This document shows, in pieces, positions 36,940-49,200 of a stretch of 64,000 nucleotides of DNA (within the stretch, counting starts at the first letter, position 1; each line of letters opens with the position of its first letter). Location: positions 955,973-1,019,972 of the forward strand of contig JACDQD010000107.1 of assembly GCA_019843655.1 (NCBI GenBank), in the 5' to 3' direction. A program made the translations under genes and the position numbers. Under the pieces are notes generated by a model that saw only the letters and a program-made list of their open reading frames with translations, did not search any database and was not told the DNA's origin. Source of the DNA: Lethocerus indicus. Lineage: Eukaryota; Arthropoda; Insecta; Hemiptera; Belostomatidae.

Positions 36940-39900
36940 TATGTAAATAGGAAAAAAGAAAAGTTATATGAGGGATACACAGATTTTTTTCTCGTTACCA
37001 GGTGTTTGAATAACGTTAAACTGGAGCCTGCTTGTTGTCGGTGTTTTTGAAGATGAATATGAAGATTAACTTTCGTTTTTAATATTTGTACCGGAATCTC
37101 TTTTTCTCTGTATCTGAGTGTGAGTAATGCTCTGTTCAAGTGGTTCTGTGGTATGTAACTGTTCTGTCCTTGTGTAATAACAAAACATATCCTCACAACT
37201 CCCGGCGATCGGTTAGGTTCACTTTTTAATACGAGCCCCCTTGATGATTTACGACCGGCGGCGGCACCCCCCCCCCCTACTCCTCCACTTTACTGCTATG
37301 GTCTAATTTGAATAATTAAGTCGAATAGCTTCCGTTGAACCTATAATCTCCATTCTTCACCTTTGGCCACATCTGGACTTAATGGACTTTTGGAAGTACC
37401 GAAAAGAACAATTTTCGGTCGAGGCACTAAATAATGGTGACGAAGGGCAGTAAGCAACAATGCTCCGCAATCTAGATCCACGATTATCCAATGTAAAGAA
37501 AAACAGCAAAGGTACTGTCGTCGTTTCATTGCCAAAAATAAATATTCAAAATAAATATTTTCCTTAAAAATCTATACGGTTTATAATTAATTTTGCACAT
37601 TAAACCTCCGCTATCTAGTAATGTAAACTGTAAACGAAATATTGCGGTACCGACAATAACATCCCAACGCTCCTCCTGCAAATTGAATATTATGCCCGCT
37701 CATCCGTTAAGAAAACTTTCATCAGTATCTTATACATTCCTAATTAGATTTAAGTTCCAAAATTTAAGTTGTTCGTTTACTTTAGCGATTGGACGATCAA
37801 TCATCATCAAGTTCCGAACAATGTAAACATAAATTTAAGGACACGGGCTCGTGCAAATTATATTAAAGTCTTCGAAGAACACCTAGGGTGGCGTCGAGCG
37901 CCGAAATTAATAATTAACGTTCGGTAGGGAACAAATCAAATAAGAAAGGAGGACGAGGGTCGTGTGGGAAGCGTCCGGGACCATGCGATGATAAAAAAAG
38001 AGGAGGAGGAGGAGGTAGGGGAACGCGCTACACCCAGCAATTAACTTCAATCAACCGGACGTTGATAAATCCTCGGCGGCCTGATAGAAAAAAAAGGAAC
38101 TCGGCCCAAGTTTGGAACAAGCCGGTATTAGTCGCCCGTTTCATTTGCATCTCTGTCGCCTGCGGTAATCGGGGGCCGGCGCCCCTATACGGGCCCCTTT
38201 AAATGAGCCGACAGCAACGGGCCCCTCGGTGAAGGCCCAACAACCGTACCCGTTATGAATTCCCAGCCGAGGCTATGCTCCGTTTATTGTTTGACTTGCA
38301 GCGACCGTACACTTTCTTAGATCTAATTAGAAACTTGATTACTAATGCCGGTCATATTTATTGATTGCCCGCCGGCCCCCTCGCCAGACTGTTGGCACGC
38401 TGAACATGTTCAAATAGAATCCTCCCTGGCAGCTGTGGCTTCGGGAAGAAAAATTAACCGGAAGTCCTCTTCAGTCTCATTTTTTCTTCAACATATAAAG
38501 TACCCGAGGGTATATAAAATCGTAGCGCTATAATTTGTGCAAAATAATTTTGAAGACGTAAATGTTTAATAACACTTCGAAGGTAAGTCTGATTTATTAT
38601 GTGATTCATTTAATTCTCTCGGGCGTGTCCTAAGCTTTGTCACTGTAAGAGATGTCTAATATATTATAATACAAATTTGCGAATAAATAATTTCTCTTTT
38701 ACTAGGTTTAGGTTTAGTGCCTCTTGTGCTCTGGAACTCTAGTCCTTGGGCACTTTATCCGTATGAATAAACGGCCAAGCCGGTTAATAATGAGCGAACC
38801 CCGGTTGTTGGGCCCCTATCACGGATTTGCACAAGGCCGTCTCTCCTGCGATCATACCTCGCTTCTATTTATCCGCCGACTGCAGCGATAAGAACAATCG
38901 GCGGGTTAAAACCGTAACAGGAAAATTGTTGGTTGGGGGGGCCGCTTTAAAAGTGGGCGCCAACAATTTTCCAGTTCAAATATCCACCGCCACTTGCCCG
39001 CCCAGGCCCGCCCCTAAAAGTAAATTTATTTGCGTCGACTCTTCTCCCCTTAATTAACATAGTCTCATCCGATGATTTATACCACCGTTTAATTTCAGAG
39101 TAGCCGTTATAACGAGCACTTTGTTACCTTTTGTTCTGCCCTTTGCTTCATTTCAGTCGTCCCGGCTTCCCGAATACAGATTGCGCCACCCCCCCTTAAA
39201 ACTATCCCTAAATAAAGGGAATAATTTTTCCCTAAGTCGTGACACTCCGTTATCATAAGTGCAATTAGCTTGGGCGGAATTTATTTATGTGGTTACTCCT
39301 TGGGCTGCCTAAACGAAGTGAATTTTACAGTATTACATATACATAAGACGGCATAATGTGCACAATTAAACTTTTTGTCTGATTTGAGTGAAAAAAGCCG
39401 TGAAACAGGTAGTTCTGAAATAAATCGAGTCAATAGTAGTGTTTTTATAGCTGATTCAATCTTCTGATTGGCATGTGCGAATGGTTTGCTCTCAAGGCTG
39501 TCAGGCAACTGACTCGTTCCTCATTTTTCTGAAATAAGAGGATGTTTCAATTTCTTCATTCGTATTCTCTACTTACATTTAATGCGCCATAGATATTACT
39601 TGAAATTTAATAGTCAGGAGCTAAATAAGATGTAAACCAAATTTGCTTCAGAATATCATTTCAACGAGACATTAAACCCGGGCGTAGGCGGGGATTACTG
39701 TAACAATGGATACGATCGCATAACGTAATTATAAATTTAGGCAAATGTGCAGGATAATGCGGTGGAAACCTATTACGGTCGCGACAGATCTCGTATGATT
39801 TATTACAGGCGTCGACAGTAGCACGCGTGCCAACTGATGATGGGATCCAGATATACTGAGAGAGGTAAATCAAAACTAAATACAAACAATTAAATATATG

Positions 39901-40111
39901 CCCGCATCGATCATACAGACATAGTGAATTTTTATAGTCGATATAAGCATGTACAACTTGCTTTCATTTTGAATTTGGAGGTAAATTATTAGTTTAAATA
40001 TAAGCGATAAATTATTTTCACAAATATCATTTGTTCAACTATAAAATGGTTAAAATACTACTTTTCAATCCGTATGCACTTGTGCTAGATTTCTGAAAGA
40101 TCATAGGAATC
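36938..40111. other. Noncoding region
   Basis: No gene seen. A C-run lies near 37267, a (GAG)n tract at 37999-38018, and a GC-rich patch at 37860-38280. A donor-like AAGGTAAGT occurs near 38579, and an inverted repeat at 38920-38972. Confidence 0.6.
38920..38972. repeat. 13-bp perfect inverted repeat, 27-bp spacer
   Basis: GGAAAATTGTTGG at 38920-38932 is an exact reverse complement of 38960-38972. The spacer is GC-rich (a G-run, then GGGCG). A hairpin of 13 bp with a 27-nt loop is possible. The stem is too short for a typical microRNA precursor. Confidence 0.8.
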
Positions 40112-40265
40112 CTGTAGGTTCGTGATGTTTCTGTTTCCTCTCGCTGGTTTGGTCTTTTGCTAGACCGGTCTCGGCTGCTCGCCATCTTCAGTAGCGGTGT
40201 TAGTCACTGTTAGCACTTTGGATATTTTTTGGGCATCCTCACTGCACTGTCACTTTCACATGTAC
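40112..40265 (-). mobile_element. Hammerhead-bearing retroelement fragment, copy 2
   Basis: The same element as 24512-24664, colinear over its full length with scattered substitutions. The left end (CTGTAGGTTCG on the plus strand) is the same as in the copy at 46.2 kb. Similarity to copy 1 ends at about 40265. No inverted arm and no target-site duplication are visible. No coding sequence is attached. Confidence 0.65.
40159..40195 (-). ncRNA. Hammerhead-like ribozyme with a core mutation
   Basis: Identical in layout to the copy at 24559-24595, with stem I GCUA/UAGC, CUGAAGA box, extra U, stem II GGC/GCC and stem III ACCGGU intact. The GAA triad reads GAG because base 40170 is C instead of T (A14 to G). 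A14 is one of the invariant core bases, so this copy should be inactive or strongly impaired. Everything else conserved suggests fairly recent loss. Confidence 0.55.
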
Positions 40266-43200
40266 TGTGCAGTATTCGAATTATAGTTCTCGAAATTATT
40301 TTGCCCACAGATTTTAATTTGAATCGAGATTTAGGTTCGCTTTGTAAGTTTGAAATTGGATTAAGTGCAGTACATTTTTCTATTTTTAAACTTTCTCTAT
40401 TTTGTTTATGTTCATACACCTGAACTGAAAAAATGTACCTGTTTTTACCTGTTTTTATTGTTCTGTTGTTCTACTGAATTAGAAGCGCTCTACTGTTCGG
40501 GATAGTTGGCTTCTATTGGATATCATTTAGCAAATACGTAAATTGATTTTGAGCTATTAGTTATCAAATAATTTCGCCTTTCACTTTACAAAAAATACTG
40601 TCGTTAACCCAGATCCCGAAGAAAAACGATCCAAACGGACCACCAATGCCAAGTTTTATTGGCAATCCCCCTGTTTACGCAAAGTGTCGCTTGGTAATCG
40701 AATTACTTTCTTGGTGTTTCTATTAGATTCAGGCAGGTCAGTATGTGAAGTATCGATGCAATAGTTTAGGAAACTTTTAGTATATCCCCGAATCAGCATC
40801 TTATTTTCCATTAAACCAGCTTTGACAATGTATTTGCAATGTATTTATAGTAAAAGATTAACTCTCATTGCAATAAAGCTGATTAGTTCATTGCTTAATT
40901 TAATTATATTTAAAATCGATAGTTATAATCATCATTTTGACATTTGCGATATGAAAGAGCTAATACTTAACAAAATTCAGACAAAAATTTGAGTCAAAAA
41001 CCAAACAAATCACCAAATACATTTTCAATCCTTTTGATGAAATATGAACTTAATTTTCCCCGTTTGATTATTCTGCTACCGTAAGTAGAACACTTGTGAA
41101 AAAAACTAAACCTGGCAACCCTCCAAAAAAAGAAGCAAACGTAAATAGCAATACCAATAACACACGGTCGGAACGTTCTTTCCACGAGATAAACACATAA
41201 ATATGCGAACATAAACGCTTTCAAGATAACGATGCCAGATTTAGATGAGTATTACAGATTTTCGGTGGAGATATGGGTAATCCAGGTTTTTCATTTAAGT
41301 AATGAAATTTCGGGCGTTGGAACCCGAACGATGATTATTACATCTATGCGATTTAAATCCATTGGAAAAACTTTTTTTATCCGAAACCATGTTCAATTTT
41401 CTGAAATTTGCTTTTCACCCGAGATAATTCGCTACCCTCCACCGAGTCTGTTCCAAATGGGCATTTCAGCGAACTACAGCCGGATTAATTTCCACTGCTT
41501 TGAAACCATTTAAGTGGAAGTGTTGAATGTAGCACCTGACAGGTCATAACAGCACTAAATACAAGGGCATGCGCGTGGAACTAACAAGGACATTTGACCC
41601 TAACGTATGAAATGGAATAACATCGCGTTATATGTATCCCATTTATTATAATTTATTATTATAAATTTCATAACAGGAATAAGACAACGTAAAATAGTAA
41701 AATAAAACGTGTTGAATATATTTAAATTTATGAATAGTAGGTATAAACTTCATAATTATCATTTTATAAAAGACATCTTACGTTTACCGCCTAGTACCGG
41801 CACTGTTTATAGAATTCAATAAATGTATTAAAATAATTATGAAAGTTATTTGAGACATTTGAAAAATGTTCTACTAGTGTCCTATAAATTTCTGAATCCT
41901 TACATTCCAAAACAACTCATTTACCTACTCTAGCGATCTATGACGATTACGATTACGAATTCTAATAACTATGAGAGGGAGTTACTTTTTCTTGTCTAGG
42001 GTAAGAGCTGAGCTGAGGTTGAAAAATGTTATAATTTTTTATAAACATCTTTATTTAAGGACTTTAACTTGGGAAAATCCGGCTTTATCCGAGGGTAAAT
42101 ATGGCTGAGAGATGATTAGGATTCTTAACAGATAGGAATTCACGGGCCTGAGGTCTTCCTTTGTTCCATCGAATCGTGGGTAATCCTTGTAGGCCCTTTT
42201 TCATTGTTCAGACCTTAATTTTAAAGGACCAGTCGCGAACCAGCTTGAGAGCCCCTCCCAGACATAACTGAGGCCACCGAACTGAGGGAATGGACTAGAA
42301 AAAAAATCCGTCGCACACATTGCACTGTATGCAGATGAGAAAATCAGAGTCAACTATTTTAGCGATGTTCCAGCGTGGTCCCATTAACTAGTAGGGAAAA
42401 TGTGCGGAGACTGTTAAATGTTTGCTTTAAAATGAATGCTTAAAGAAATGTGTTGACTTCTTAAATTGTACCACTTATTTCGGTTACAAGCCTAAACTCG
42501 AATGAGATGAAATCTCAGTGCATACTTCCAGTTCTCTGGTGGTGAACTGGCGTAAATGGCGATATTCTCGGCGCTGTACTGCTCGTCACCGGACAAAAAT
42601 GGAGGCCCGGTTAGGCAACCGTATTTTGCCCGCTCCGGGAGCCACCCCTCTCGTGTATTTCCGTTTGGGGTGAGGCGCCGACGTGTTTATTCGGTCGGGT
42701 GCAGTGGGGGTGAGGTGGGGGTCTATACGCAACAGCGACCCCATATAAAATCCCGTATAAATCCGTAGAAAACACCGAGGTCCCGACCCCGGGGACTAAT
42801 AGCGCCCCTTCCTATTTTACATGACCTCCTCCCAGCCCGAAAAGCTTATTTACTGTGCCAGCTCTTCCCTCACACTCGACCTCTAAAGCACTAAAACTCT
42901 TTTCACTTTAATCTAACAATAAATCGCCAACTACCCCGTTCAAAATGTTTAGACTGCTTTCAGACAACAGGTGTTGCCCAGGGAGATTTTTAGTTTTAGT
43001 TGACGATGCGCCAAAATTTACAAACATTAATAAAACCAACAGGTATGGGTAGAGAGAAAATCGTGCGACATATAGTGTTCCAAAATTCACGACTTAAAAT
43101 AACTAATAAAATTATTATTTTGTGCGAGACGACAGTAAAGACGATCCGGCGCCGTGATACTAAACCGGCATAACACTGTTACATTGCTGGCGTAGTATCT

Positions 43201-43484
43201 GAGCCGTGAATCCGATTGAATTTGTAAGCTGAAGAGCATATCATTTAATAAGCTCTTGTTCAGAATTTAACTTTTTATAATCGATTTATATTGGGTTAAT
43301 ATATACGTCGTTTATGAAAACTGGGAATATATTCCTATGGTGGTTAGTAAATTGCCACTATACCGAATGTTGAGAGGGTAAGTGGAAGTGTTGTCGATTG
43401 ACGCGAAGGTGATTTGAGAATGTTATAGTATCGACAGGCTTTAGTGGTTCTCGAGAACCGAACCTGTTGGAGTTGTGGTGACCA

Positions 43485-43745
43485 GGGTTGGGGGGGGGGT
43501 CGGCCGATATGCGAGCCGGTGGATTCATCGCCGCCAATAAATCGGGTCCGGCCCGGGCCCGAATTACCGGGGCGTCCACCGCCCGCCTCTATTTGCTTCG
43601 GCTCCCGATTTGCCTGAAAAATGGGAAATGCCGGCCGGCCGAACGGCGGAAGAAATTGGACGGAAAAATTGAGCCGCCCCGCCCTGTTTTTATCCGGAGA
43701 GGTGCGGCCACGTTTCGACGCATTACGGAAGATTGAATCCCACAA
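43485..43745. promoter_or_regulatory. GC-rich island, candidate regulatory DNA
   Basis: One of the most GC- and CpG-rich blocks of the first 54 kb. It begins with a G-run that could form a quadruplex (GGG-TT-GGGGGGGGG) and contains GCCGGCCGGCC near 43630. Frames of 73-133 codons are open on both strands, none recognisable. Confidence 0.35.
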
Positions 43746-44119
43746 ATCAAGTATTCAGGGCGCCCGTTAATTATTTTCAGCCCCGACTCTCCTTCGATTC
43801 AACTCTAAACGAAAATACACCTTCACCACTTTAACGTAAAAGAGGTTCTCGATTTAATTTTAGTATCACTCGTTTAAAGTACATTCGTGGGAACTTCTAT
43901 CTCCGAGATTATAATATTAACTAAATTAATTTTATTCGTAAAAAAATTGCTCCTTTCAGTAATCTTAATCTCTCACTACCGATTCATTTTAGGCTGGTAT
44001 ATAGTCCAGTGAAGCCTGAGGACCCCGAGTTATTAATATATCGCAAAATTTACCCATTACATTGACGATATGAAAATGTATAACATTTGTACCAAAAATA
44101 TCCCCGTGAGTATATACAC

Positions 44120-44137
44120 ACGGTATTTGAATACCGT
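44120..44137. repeat. 18-bp palindrome
   Basis: ACGGTATT-TG-AATACCGT: a perfect 8-bp stem around a 2-base centre, in otherwise AT-rich DNA. Confidence 0.8.
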
Positions 44138-44971
44138 TAATGCGCTCCTTACTATGGGTTGGCTGCGTTAATATAACCTACGGGTTAGTTTATTTGAACT
44201 ACAGATGACACATCTATGAGTTACCAATTTGTAACATGAAGCGTATTTCGATTGTTTGTTATTGCGTCACAGGAGCACCGATTCCTGTAAATGACAAATT
44301 ACTGTTAATTATTTGTTATTTTGAGCTTTCCTGTACACGAAGCGTATTATTTAATAACGATGATAGTGAAATGAAATATCACTGAGAGGACGGAATGACC
44401 TTTCCAATTAAATACAGGAACAAGCGTTTTTAAAAGGTACGAAAATAAACTTCACTGTTATATTATTCTACTGGAAACAGACCACTGGAAGAACATAATA
44501 CTTGTATATAACAAAAAAAATGCCGAGTGGACGAAAATCTGTGGGAGAGATAAATGTTCTGTAGGAAACCAATTAACTGCAGAATGTGCCACTGGTGGAA
44601 CGGAATAAAACCTAGGAATTCAATTTAAAGTATTTTCAATTCAATAATTTCACTGCATTCGGCGAGAATGTTTTGAATACCATCACTTTCGCGATTTTCA
44701 GTTTCCACTCGCATATTCAATTTCTAATTGGTTGATGAACGGAGCACTAACGCCTAATTTAACGGCGTTATCACAATCAACAACGCTTGGCGGGGATTTC
44801 GTGTAAAAAATATTTTATTTTGGATTGCATATCAATGAAATTCAAAATCGTCAGTACTCTACTACAAACCTTGACCTTCCGTTTCTTCTCCCGAACTCCA
44901 GTCCCAGAACGAGCATAAGGATGACGATGATTATAAAATTCACTGGAAATTAAATACCCTGCCTTATAACT

Positions 44972-45014
44972 GGCTGGGTATAGTAAGCGGCCTAGTTGGG
45001 CTGTATAACCAGCC
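44972..45014. repeat. Imperfect 11-bp inverted repeat
   Basis: GGCTGGGTATA (44972-44982) pairs with TATAACCAGCC (45004-45014) with one mismatch. The right arm overlaps an AACCAGCC motif that is also present near 1.67 and 23.5 kb. Confidence 0.5.
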
Positions 45015-46211
45015 GCTGTATATGGAGAGGAGTGCTTGAGCCGACTTTTGTCACTGTGCCTTTTTAACGGCTGGTAACCTGCCGCGCCTCTTTTCCCTTT
45101 ATTAAGTCGTAAACCGGATCGAAAGTTGATGTAAGCGAGTTATTCATCTGGCGGGCGTAAAACAATGGGCCCGGGAGGCCGATTTAATCCTCTCATTCTA
45201 ATTTCAGACCCGCCCGCACCGTTTTTGTAACAACACTGCCCACCTCTAGTCATCCGCATTTTCCCGTCCCCGTTTTACGCTTTTAATGAACGGAATGACA
45301 CGCCTTAAATTGTTTTTTAAGGGCTAACGCCTCCTCCTAATGAACTGATTAATGTGAACAAAAGCGTTCCCCGAATCAGACATGATTAACGCGGATTTAA
45401 ACGATAGAGAACCTATTGGTTCATTTATGTTCTATTGAAAATAAAATTGCTTCTGAAAGTTTCAATATTATTTTTATTCGAAATTCATTACAAACAATAA
45501 TTACAACTTCTATTTAATATTAGTTCATCGTCATTTAGATTCATCTTATGCTGACGTGTATACAAACTCGTCTTGCTTAAGATAAATATAATTTTGAATG
45601 TTTCAGCCGTAATTAAACTGCATCAGTAGGCTAGTACTTGTTAATACAATTACAATAGTTAATACATTCATCAACTAACTTCCGTCGCTGTTCGGGTTAA
45701 TGATTCGAACTTGAAAGTAAGCCACCGGGCTTTTCAAGTTCTCAGAACTTTGCTCTTAGAATTTTAAGCAAAGCCCAACTTAAGTTCAGGTCACCCAGCG
45801 GTTCTAAGGGAATTTTAACTCCTATTAACAGCGACAACAACTGATGTTATGGACAACTACCACAACCAATTAACAGAAAAAAACCCGTTTAGTTTCATTC
45901 GTTGTTTAATTAAGGAATATTTACTGTTTCTTAATGGCCAATTCCTCAGGACAGTTGCATCATTTTCTTTATTTCGCTACAATCGTTCCGCATGAAGTGT
46001 CATCATTTTATATCCATATTATATATATTTATTTCCATAAGAGCTATTTAATATTCTAACGAGATATTTGTATGACATCAATGTATTTATACGCAACATC
46101 TCATTAAAGAAAATTATTCCCCATTAAATTATAAAATCCTTTTGTCTACGTGGAATGTGGGATGAATTCCAAGCTCTGAGTTGGATTTGAAGTGGAGCTT
46201 TTGAGGAAGCC

Positions 46212-46289
46212 ATATAGAACACTGTAGGTTCGTGATGTTTCTGTCTCCTCTCGCTGGTTTGGTGTTTTGCTAGACCGGGATATAGAACA
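46212..46289 (-). mobile_element. 58-bp retroelement stub with 10-bp target duplication
   Basis: Bases 46222-46279 match the left ends of the copies at 24.5 and 40.1 kb and are flanked by the exact 10-bp direct repeat ATATAGAACA (46212-46221 and 46280-46289). On the minus strand the insert starts CCCGGTCTAGC, within the palindromic stem III a few bases before the predicted hammerhead cleavage point, and runs to the element end CTACAG. This fits a 5'-truncated insertion made by target-primed reverse transcription. It also defines the 3' end of the element. Confidence 0.8.
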
Positions 46290-49200
46290 ATTACTAATGC
46301 ACTTTTCCATTCGTCCAATTTTTTAAATTAATACTATTTAACAAAACTTTCTCAGAAAACTGTTATACATTGTGTGTCTGACCGATGGAAATAAACGCCC
46401 GGTAATAATAAGGTTGACACAAGCAGTAATGGTTCTGGAATCATGGGATGAAATTTCGTACCTTCTCCTGTACCAATAAATTTCACGATTCACTGTTTAA
46501 TGAAGACCTGGTGATCCGGGTAATTCGTAACCGAGATAGTGGCCATTGGGGCGGTGCAGCGGCCACTCTAATCGGGCATGCATTAGTGTTGCCCCGCCTG
46601 TCTCGCGTCACCCCATACCCAATACCACATAAAATCTAAATAATCGGAAACCTCCCTGACAACTTGAACCCGTCTTTAAATTGATGGAGCTTCAGTTATT
46701 GGCGGCGCTTTTAACAGAAAATTATGCTAATTGGAAGAGTTTAATACAGAGCCGAGTATCATACGGTTGAATCGGCATTAACCACCCCCCCGATGCAAAT
46801 TATAGAGGCGTTCAGAGGGTAGTTGTAAAAGGGTGGTTGTAGTTGTAGAGGAGGGGTACACGTTACCGATAACGGGATTAGTGGAAGATCTTCGTTCAGT
46901 GAATTTGTATCCTAAGTTTTAATCCCGATTTCCCCTTCCATCCCACCCTGCCTGGTCTGGGGCAGTTGCTGCGATTAATAGCTTTCCAACAAACAGCCGG
47001 TGAGTCATCAGGCTTAAGCCCCAAACTGAGAACTAATGTTTTAATGGAAAGAGAAATACCGGCTTTAAAAAATGTCTACCACACCAACCACACATCTATT
47101 CACATATACATATAATTTTCGAGTATCAGTTTGAGAGATGATGCATGCAACCAATAACAATATCAAATATCTATGCAGTATAATGAAAGCCAGATATAGA
47201 TTTTTGAATAATGAAGCGAAGGAAATATTTTACATTGCAGTTAACTTCCCAAAATTGAAATAAAATATGCTAGTAAGATGTGTGGGGGAAACTGAAAAAT
47301 AAATCACTTCCAGTCCATTTCGTTGCATCTGCTCCTTTTGTGCCACTTTCCAGATTCTACATATCTCTGTATGCAAATTCACGTGACATTTTCAATTTGA
47401 AATTCAAAATTGAATCAGTTTCTGCATTCTAAATTGCCAGAATTTAAGGGTAATGCCTTAAAATATCAACAAGAATCACTTATTAGCCATGCTACTATTT
47501 AATATAAAACATTAAATATGTGTCTCTATATCACTCCGGTAACATTTTCCGGCCACTTTAGGTCCCCGAATATATAAAGCATTGAAACGTTTGATTCCGT
47601 TTCTCGCTGAATATTTATGAGTACATAGGGTGTGGCTCTAAGGAATATTTCTATCTAAAATTGAATCAGACCGAATGCAAAAACTTTCCACCGCCAAGCC
47701 CAACATTGCATTTCTGATTTATAAAAGAAGCCACGTCTTCCTTCACGTAGTAATATGAATACTTAATACGGAGAGATACTTTGGTCTTTCTCTTAGCTTT
47801 CATTAAATTACTCACATTTACCTGTATTCTTTTAATATATTCTGTTTAGTATATATTTTATGTCTTCCTGCATTTACTATCAGATACATGGGGTCGTGAC
47901 TGTCAATGTACGTGTATTATACTTCGTTTGAATCCCTATGCCTTCTCATATCCTACATTCGAGGTATGTAGCGTTCACAAGCAGCCAGTTAACATTCACT
48001 AGTATTAAGACTAATGAGTCGCGGCAGTAGATATAGTGTGGTGGTAGAGAATTACGGAGACGACCGATGTTTTCTGTTTTCTTTTTATACACGTTATAAA
48101 CGTCTATGCCAAAGAATAACTTCATTTAAATTTAAGACTAGAATATCCAAAGCCAAATTTCTGGCCAAGGTAGAACTGGATGTCATAACGATTTATATCT
48201 TTTCTTCTAGAAAAAAGTTTGGGTCGCCCTAATTCTTGAGTTTACCCATAATAATGGGAGCATCCGGTCCCAAGGATGCCTTAAATCAACCGCGTTAGCA
48301 GTATTCCATTTAAGACGTTTTTCCCTCCGAGTATACGCCCTTTAAGTTGTAGGATTTAAAATATGTTGACGAACGCAATTAATCATATTAATTTGATAGA
48401 CTGCAAACTTGACTAAATATAAATACGCTTTTAATTTATGTCTACCGGAGTGAAAGTTTAATAAATATAGTTGGGTTGTGACGATTTAATTAATTGTTGT
48501 AAAAGTTTAAATTAGGTACTGTTTCACTGGGAATGGGGGGAAATAGGAGAGAGGCGAGTGAAGAACTGCGAGCCAAATGGATGGGGGAGGCCTAAGGACC
48601 TGAGAACTGACTCTGTGGGTTCCGCCTCTGGGAGTATAATCAATTTATTCATTGACTTTGAAATTGAGAATGGTGCCGGCCGAACATTATTTCTGAGACA
48701 TGTTGGGGATAGTCTTAACATTTTATTTTGTTTTGACGCTAAGAATTTACTGTGTTATAAAACGTGAAAATACTAAATATTGCTTACCTATATAATCCAC
48801 TATAATATCTATAAGTACTTATCTTTATTGAATTTGGAACGGATCCAAATTAGGATTCGATAGTACTCAAAATCCAATTTAAGTGGTGTAGATATAGACT
48901 AACATGTTTTAATAAATATCTTCTACGTATGAATATATTAAATCAAGAAATGTTGCATTTATTGTTTAGTCCAGTTAGAAAATATGTGCTAATCGTAGTT
49001 ATACATGATCGATGTTTCCATTAGCTATGTATCCTGAATTTGTGTGTAACTTCAAGCAAACATATGTATGCTTGTTACATAACAAACAATATAAAAATGG
49101 CACTAAAGTTTATAATTAAACGGTCAGCTTCATACCAATGTCTTATAATAGGCACAGCTGTTCCTGCACTTGTTTCGAAGAAACTCAACTCTTCAGTTTT

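Larger units (their letters stand above)
40266..46211. other. Noncoding region
   Basis: No recognisable gene. GC-rich patches lie near 42550-42840, 43485-43740 and 45120-45300. Two palindromic elements are at 44120-44137 and 44972-45014. The remainder is AT-rich. Confidence 0.6.
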
